This document shows, piece after piece, positions 7,264 to 9,576 of a stretch of DNA of 9,576 nt (position 1 is its first letter; the number at the start of each line of letters is the position of its first letter). Position numbers and translations under genes: made by a program. A model generated the notes under the pieces. The model searched no databases. It saw only the letters and a list, made by a program, of their open reading frames with translations, and was not told the origin of the DNA. Source of the DNA: Cytophagia bacterium (GTDB taxonomy: Bacteria > Bacteroidota > Bacteroidia > Cytophagales > Cyclobacteriaceae); assembly GCA_013373005.1 (NCBI GenBank), contig JABXIP010000272.1, positions 1-9,576 of the forward strand. Reading direction: 5' to 3'.

Positions 7264-7938
7264 TTAGTTGTCTTGCTGTTTTTCCTTGATGATACTTTCC
7301 AATGCATCTGCGACTGCTAGCGTATCAGCACCTGGGTTACTACTCCTAATGTTTTGTGCAGCCATTCTAAGGAATTTAATCGGCCAATGTTGAATGAATT
7401 CCGGCAGAATAGTATATACGCCATTACCATTTCCATCAGGGCCCATATTCTCTCGAATAAAGCTTTGTTGAACCAGAAGCTTCAGTGTTTCATCAGTATC
7501 CAATCGAGCCATAATGTTATCCATGGCATTGTTGACAATTTCATTGTCAGGATTTCTATCAATGTAATTAATGGCTGTAACCAAATCTATGGCAAACCAT
7601 GGAATTCGATCGGTCCATTTATCAATGAAAAGATCCCTTTCTTCCATCTCTTCAAGATTGGCTCCGGCAACTTCTAAGTAATAAACAAGTGCAGGCTCTT
7701 TGTTGGGGAAAATGGCCATAATCAGGCCCATAATGTTTTCGGCAGATTCATTGAACATGGCCTGAGGATTATAGCCTCTTTCTCCTTTTGGAGCATCCGT
7801 CATAAATCCCTCTTTAATGAGGTAGTCGTAGGCTTCTTCCAATTCATAAGTAGTAGCAGTGAATACCCCACTATCTTTATTACCACATGCTGTTATTGCT
7901 GCGAATAAAGCCAAAGCCATCAATTGAAAACCTTTCAT
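7264..7938 (-). CDS. Small alpha-helical lipoprotein of unknown function
   Basis: A 224-residue protein I do not recognise. Residues 1-17 are a signal peptide and ITAC (Cys18) is a good lipobox, followed by GNKDSG, so it should be lipidated and envelope-anchored. The mature part is acidic and predicted largely helical, with repeated Glu/Asp-rich and Met/Ile-rich stretches, a WTDRIPWF segment in the middle, a DGNGNGVYTILPEF loop near residue 170, and a lysine- and glutamine-rich tail. No cysteines other than the lipidated one and Met-rich helical segments suggest a scaffold or binding role over a classical enzyme, but this is only an impression. The start at 7938-7936 is set by the signal peptide. 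It lies 88 bases downstream of the glycosyltransferase gene on the same strand and appears to have its own promoter. It converges on the plus-strand operon with 4 bases between stop codons. It could be read partly from the glycosyltransferase transcript. Confidence 0.75.
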   Translation of the reverse strand: MKGFQLMALALFAAITACGNKDSGVFTATTYELEEAYDYLIKEGFMTDAPKGERGYNPQAMFNESAENIMGLIMAIFPNKEPALVYYLEVAGANLEEMEERDLFIDKWTDRIPWFAIDLVTAINYIDRNPDNEIVNNAMDNIMARLDTDETLKLLVQQSFIRENMGPDGNGNGVYTILPEFIQHWPIKFLRMAAQNIRSSNPGADTLAVADALESIIKEKQQDN

Positions 7939-7970
7939 GTCGCGAAAATAGTTGAGTAGGTTAACTCGGG

Positions 7971-8000
7971 CAAACTAATCGTGGTTATTAAATTACTCAA
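7971..8000 (-). promoter_or_regulatory. Candidate Bacteroidota-type promoter for the small lipoprotein gene
   Basis: On the minus strand, TTG (8000-7998) is followed after 19 bases by TTAGTTTG (7978-7971). The Bacteroidota primary sigma-factor consensus is a TTG-containing -33 box and a -7 box TAnnTTTG at about this spacing; here the -7 box differs at one position (T for A). Transcription would begin near 7964 and leave a leader of about 25 bases before the ATG at 7938. This is a pattern match in an AT-rich 88-base gap and has not been tested. Confidence 0.45.
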
Positions 8001-8026
8001 TTCTTTATCCAACAAGTTAGCCTTTT

Positions 8027-9576
8027 TTAGTCACCCCATTGCATCACCAAAGTGGTGGGGTTCTCAAAGAGGTCTCTGGCCTCTGAATGATATTTCAAAC
8101 CGGGGATGGTTTCTAGTTCATCTCTGTATTCAGTTCTTGAAATGATATAGCCAGATGGAGATTGGATCATAGCCTCTTTTATCTCATCAAGTTCTGCGTA
8201 TCGTGGAATCTCTCTTTCCAGGGCAAACACAAAAGCCGGATTCAATCGTGAATAGGAAATGATGGTTTTGGTGGTGTCCATTCCCGGTAAAAGCTTTCTC
8301 ACTGGGTTTTCCGCATCTACCTGAGGGAAGATCAGGTAGAAAAACAGAAGTATAGTGGCTACCCATCCTGCTACATTCCAGCGAATGAGAGAAGTGATTG
8401 AATGCGTTTTAAAGATCACTTTGAGGTTGTAAATACCCACAGCAGATAGAATGATAAAGTAGAAGCCCAGACTGCTCAAATGACTAATCGATTGATCGCC
8501 CTGAAGTCCGAAATAGATGCCTAACGGAAAGCCCAGCAAGAGAATGGAATATAGAATGAGACCTAGCTTATTCCATTTGTTCATCAACCAACTTGAATCA
8601 ATCTGAGACAGGTACACCCCAAGAACAACAGCCAAAACAGGGTATGATGGTACTGTATAGTTTGGAAGCTTGGTGCTGGAGGAAGCAAAGAAGATAACCA
8701 CCACAAGTCCGGCAATAAGTGAGTAGAGCAGCGGCTCATTCTTTCTTTGTTTTACTGCCATTATGATGCTTTGGAATACAAAAGGCAGAAAGGAGAGCAT
8801 GCCCAATACAAACACAAAGGCAAAGGTGATGAGGAAGATTCCTTCATGGCCTTCCATGGCCTCAGAGTATCTGGAGAAGTTATGCTTGAAGAAAAAGTCT
8901 TCTGTCCAGGCACCATTCGTTTGTTTATCTACCTCTTGATACCAAGGAAAGGCTACCATCAGTGAAATAAGTATACCTCCTATGGGCTGCATGCTCCAAA
9001 TGGTTTTCAGCTTAAAGTCTTTGTTGAGTATTAGGAATATCAAGGCTGTTAAGCCAGGTAAAGCCAAGGCAATTGGCCCTTTGGTGAGTAAACCGCATCC
9101 AATAGCAAAGTAGAAAAAGAAGAGGTGCCAGCGGTTACCTGTTTTATAGGCATCGTAAAAAGAAAAGAATGCCCAGGTCATGAAAAAGATAAGGTAAGGA
9201 TCTGGAACCGACATATGAAACTGCAGGTTGAAGTGCAGTGATGCAATAAGCACCAGACTAGCCATAATGGCGGCTCTGGTATTGAAATGCTTCAACACAA
9301 AAAGGAAAGTCAATACAATGGTGAGTACGCCAAAAAGCGAGGAAAAGAATCTAGCGCCAAAAGCATTCACGCCAAATAGGCTATAACCCGCAGCCATAAA
9401 GTAATAATGAAGGGGAGGTTTGTCCGTTCTTAATTCACCATTGTAGTAGGGTACCACATAGTTGCCACTTTCATACATGTAGCGTGCAGCTTCGGCATTT
9501 TTAGCTTCATCTAGTGCATATACATCCAGTCCGCCAATATTGGCAAACATTACTGCAATGGACAGTGCTACAAGTA
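8027..9576 (-). CDS. GT39-like (ArnT/PMT-type) membrane glycosyltransferase, N-terminally truncated by the window
   Basis: The frame remains open to the window end: upstream of the ATG at 9550 eight more codons (LVALSIAV) continue a hydrophobic helix, so the first transmembrane segment and true start are outside. GT-C enzymes of this class transfer sugars from polyprenyl-phosphate donors to lipid A, glycans or proteins on the periplasmic face. Numbering from the ATG at 9550, the first loop has DE (14-15) with DEAKNAEAARYM and then TDKPPL (D43-K44-P45-P46), corresponding to the catalytic acidic loop of ArnT-like proteins. Further family marks are LTKGP (K157), FPWYQEV, and KLPNYTVPSYP (K294 to about 304). 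About ten further hydrophobic segments follow in alternation with short loops, then a soluble C-terminal part from about residue 425 that ends near QWGD. The length (over 515 residues) fits the family. Donor and acceptor are unknown, so arnT is not assigned. Confidence 0.85.
   Translation of the reverse strand, partial: LVALSIAVMFANIGGLDVYALDEAKNAEAARYMYESGNYVVPYYNGELRTDKPPLHYYFMAAGYSLFGVNAFGARFFSSLFGVLTIVLTFLFVLKHFNTRAAIMASLVLIASLHFNLQFHMSVPDPYLIFFMTWAFFSFYDAYKTGNRWHLFFFYFAIGCGLLTKGPIALALPGLTALIFLILNKDFKLKTIWSMQPIGGILISLMVAFPWYQEVDKQTNGAWTEDFFFKHNFSRYSEAMEGHEGIFLITFAFVFVLGMLSFLPFVFQSIIMAVKQRKNEPLLYSLIAGLVVVIFFASSSTKLPNYTVPSYPVLAVVLGVYLSQIDSSWLMNKWNKLGLILYSILLLGFPLGIYFGLQGDQSISHLSSLGFYFIILSAVGIYNLKVIFKTHSITSLIRWNVAGWVATILLFFYLIFPQVDAENPVRKLLPGMDTTKTIISYSRLNPAFVFALEREIPRYAELDEIKEAMIQSPSGYIISRTEYRDELETIPGLKYHSEARDLFENPTTLVMQWGD

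Noticed and set aside
7258..7283. Possible terminator: AGCCAA/TTGCT imperfect stem followed by GTTTTT on the plus strand
   Set aside because: The stem is only five pairs with a bulge, is A/T-rich and lies within the opposing coding sequence; too weak to call.
7354..7677. 107-codon plus-strand frame opposite the small lipoprotein gene
   Set aside because: The minus-strand frame has a proper signal peptide and lipobox and a promoter candidate; the plus-strand frame has no such support.
8027..9576. Naming the glycosyltransferase arnT
   Set aside because: The family motifs fit ArnT/PMT enzymes in general, but no aminoarabinose pathway genes are nearby and substrate cannot be inferred from these motifs.
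1..9576. CRISPR arrays, tRNA or rRNA genes, insertion sequences, attachment sites
   Set aside because: Protein-coding sequence fills almost the whole window; no short spaced repeats, cloverleaf candidates, transposase genes or terminal inverted repeats were seen.

Overview
The window looks like a chromosomal segment from a member of the Bacteroidota, probably a marine-type Cytophagales or Flavobacteriia-like organism. The evidence is a TonB-dependent receptor next to DUF4249-type lipoproteins, a macroglobulin-like/plug-like secreted protein of a kind common in that phylum, moderately AT-rich DNA, no obvious Shine-Dalgarno sequences, and one promoter candidate of the Bacteroidota -33/-7 type. 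The genus cannot be fixed from the sequence. Coding density is extremely high: the only non-coding stretches are 4 bases (7260-7263) and 88 bases (7939-8026).

Plus strand, 1-7259: five genes with every junction overlapping, which looks like one translationally coupled operon. It begins (truncated by the window edge) with the beta-barrel of a TonB-dependent outer-membrane receptor. Three tandem paralogous lipoproteins of the DUF4249 type follow (376, 370 and 370 residues), then a 772-residue Sec-secreted protein. That protein has an N-terminal macroglobulin (MG2)-like strand-rich region and, near its C-terminus, a segment resembling a TonB-receptor plug. A reasonable inference is an envelope system in which the receptor imports, or is gated by, an unknown ligand, the lipoproteins act as surface or periplasmic partners (loosely analogous to SusD beside SusC), and the large protein acts in the same complex. 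The substrate is not apparent. The operon promoter lies upstream of the window.

Minus strand, 9576-7264: a GT-C membrane glycosyltransferase of the ArnT/PMT (GT39-like) class, whose N-terminus is cut by the window edge, is followed after 88 bases by a small alpha-helical lipoprotein of unknown function. The lipoprotein has a plausible promoter of its own. This unit converges on the plus-strand operon with only 4 bases between the two stop codons.

The most interesting elements are the lipoprotein triplication, in which the GTGA stop/start junction was copied along with the gene; an invariant six-cysteine arrangement (including C-x-C-C-x-C) in all three copies; and the plug-like motif embedded in a protein that is not a beta-barrel receptor. 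These families occur elsewhere in Bacteroidota, so the components are not new, but I know of no established function for the array.
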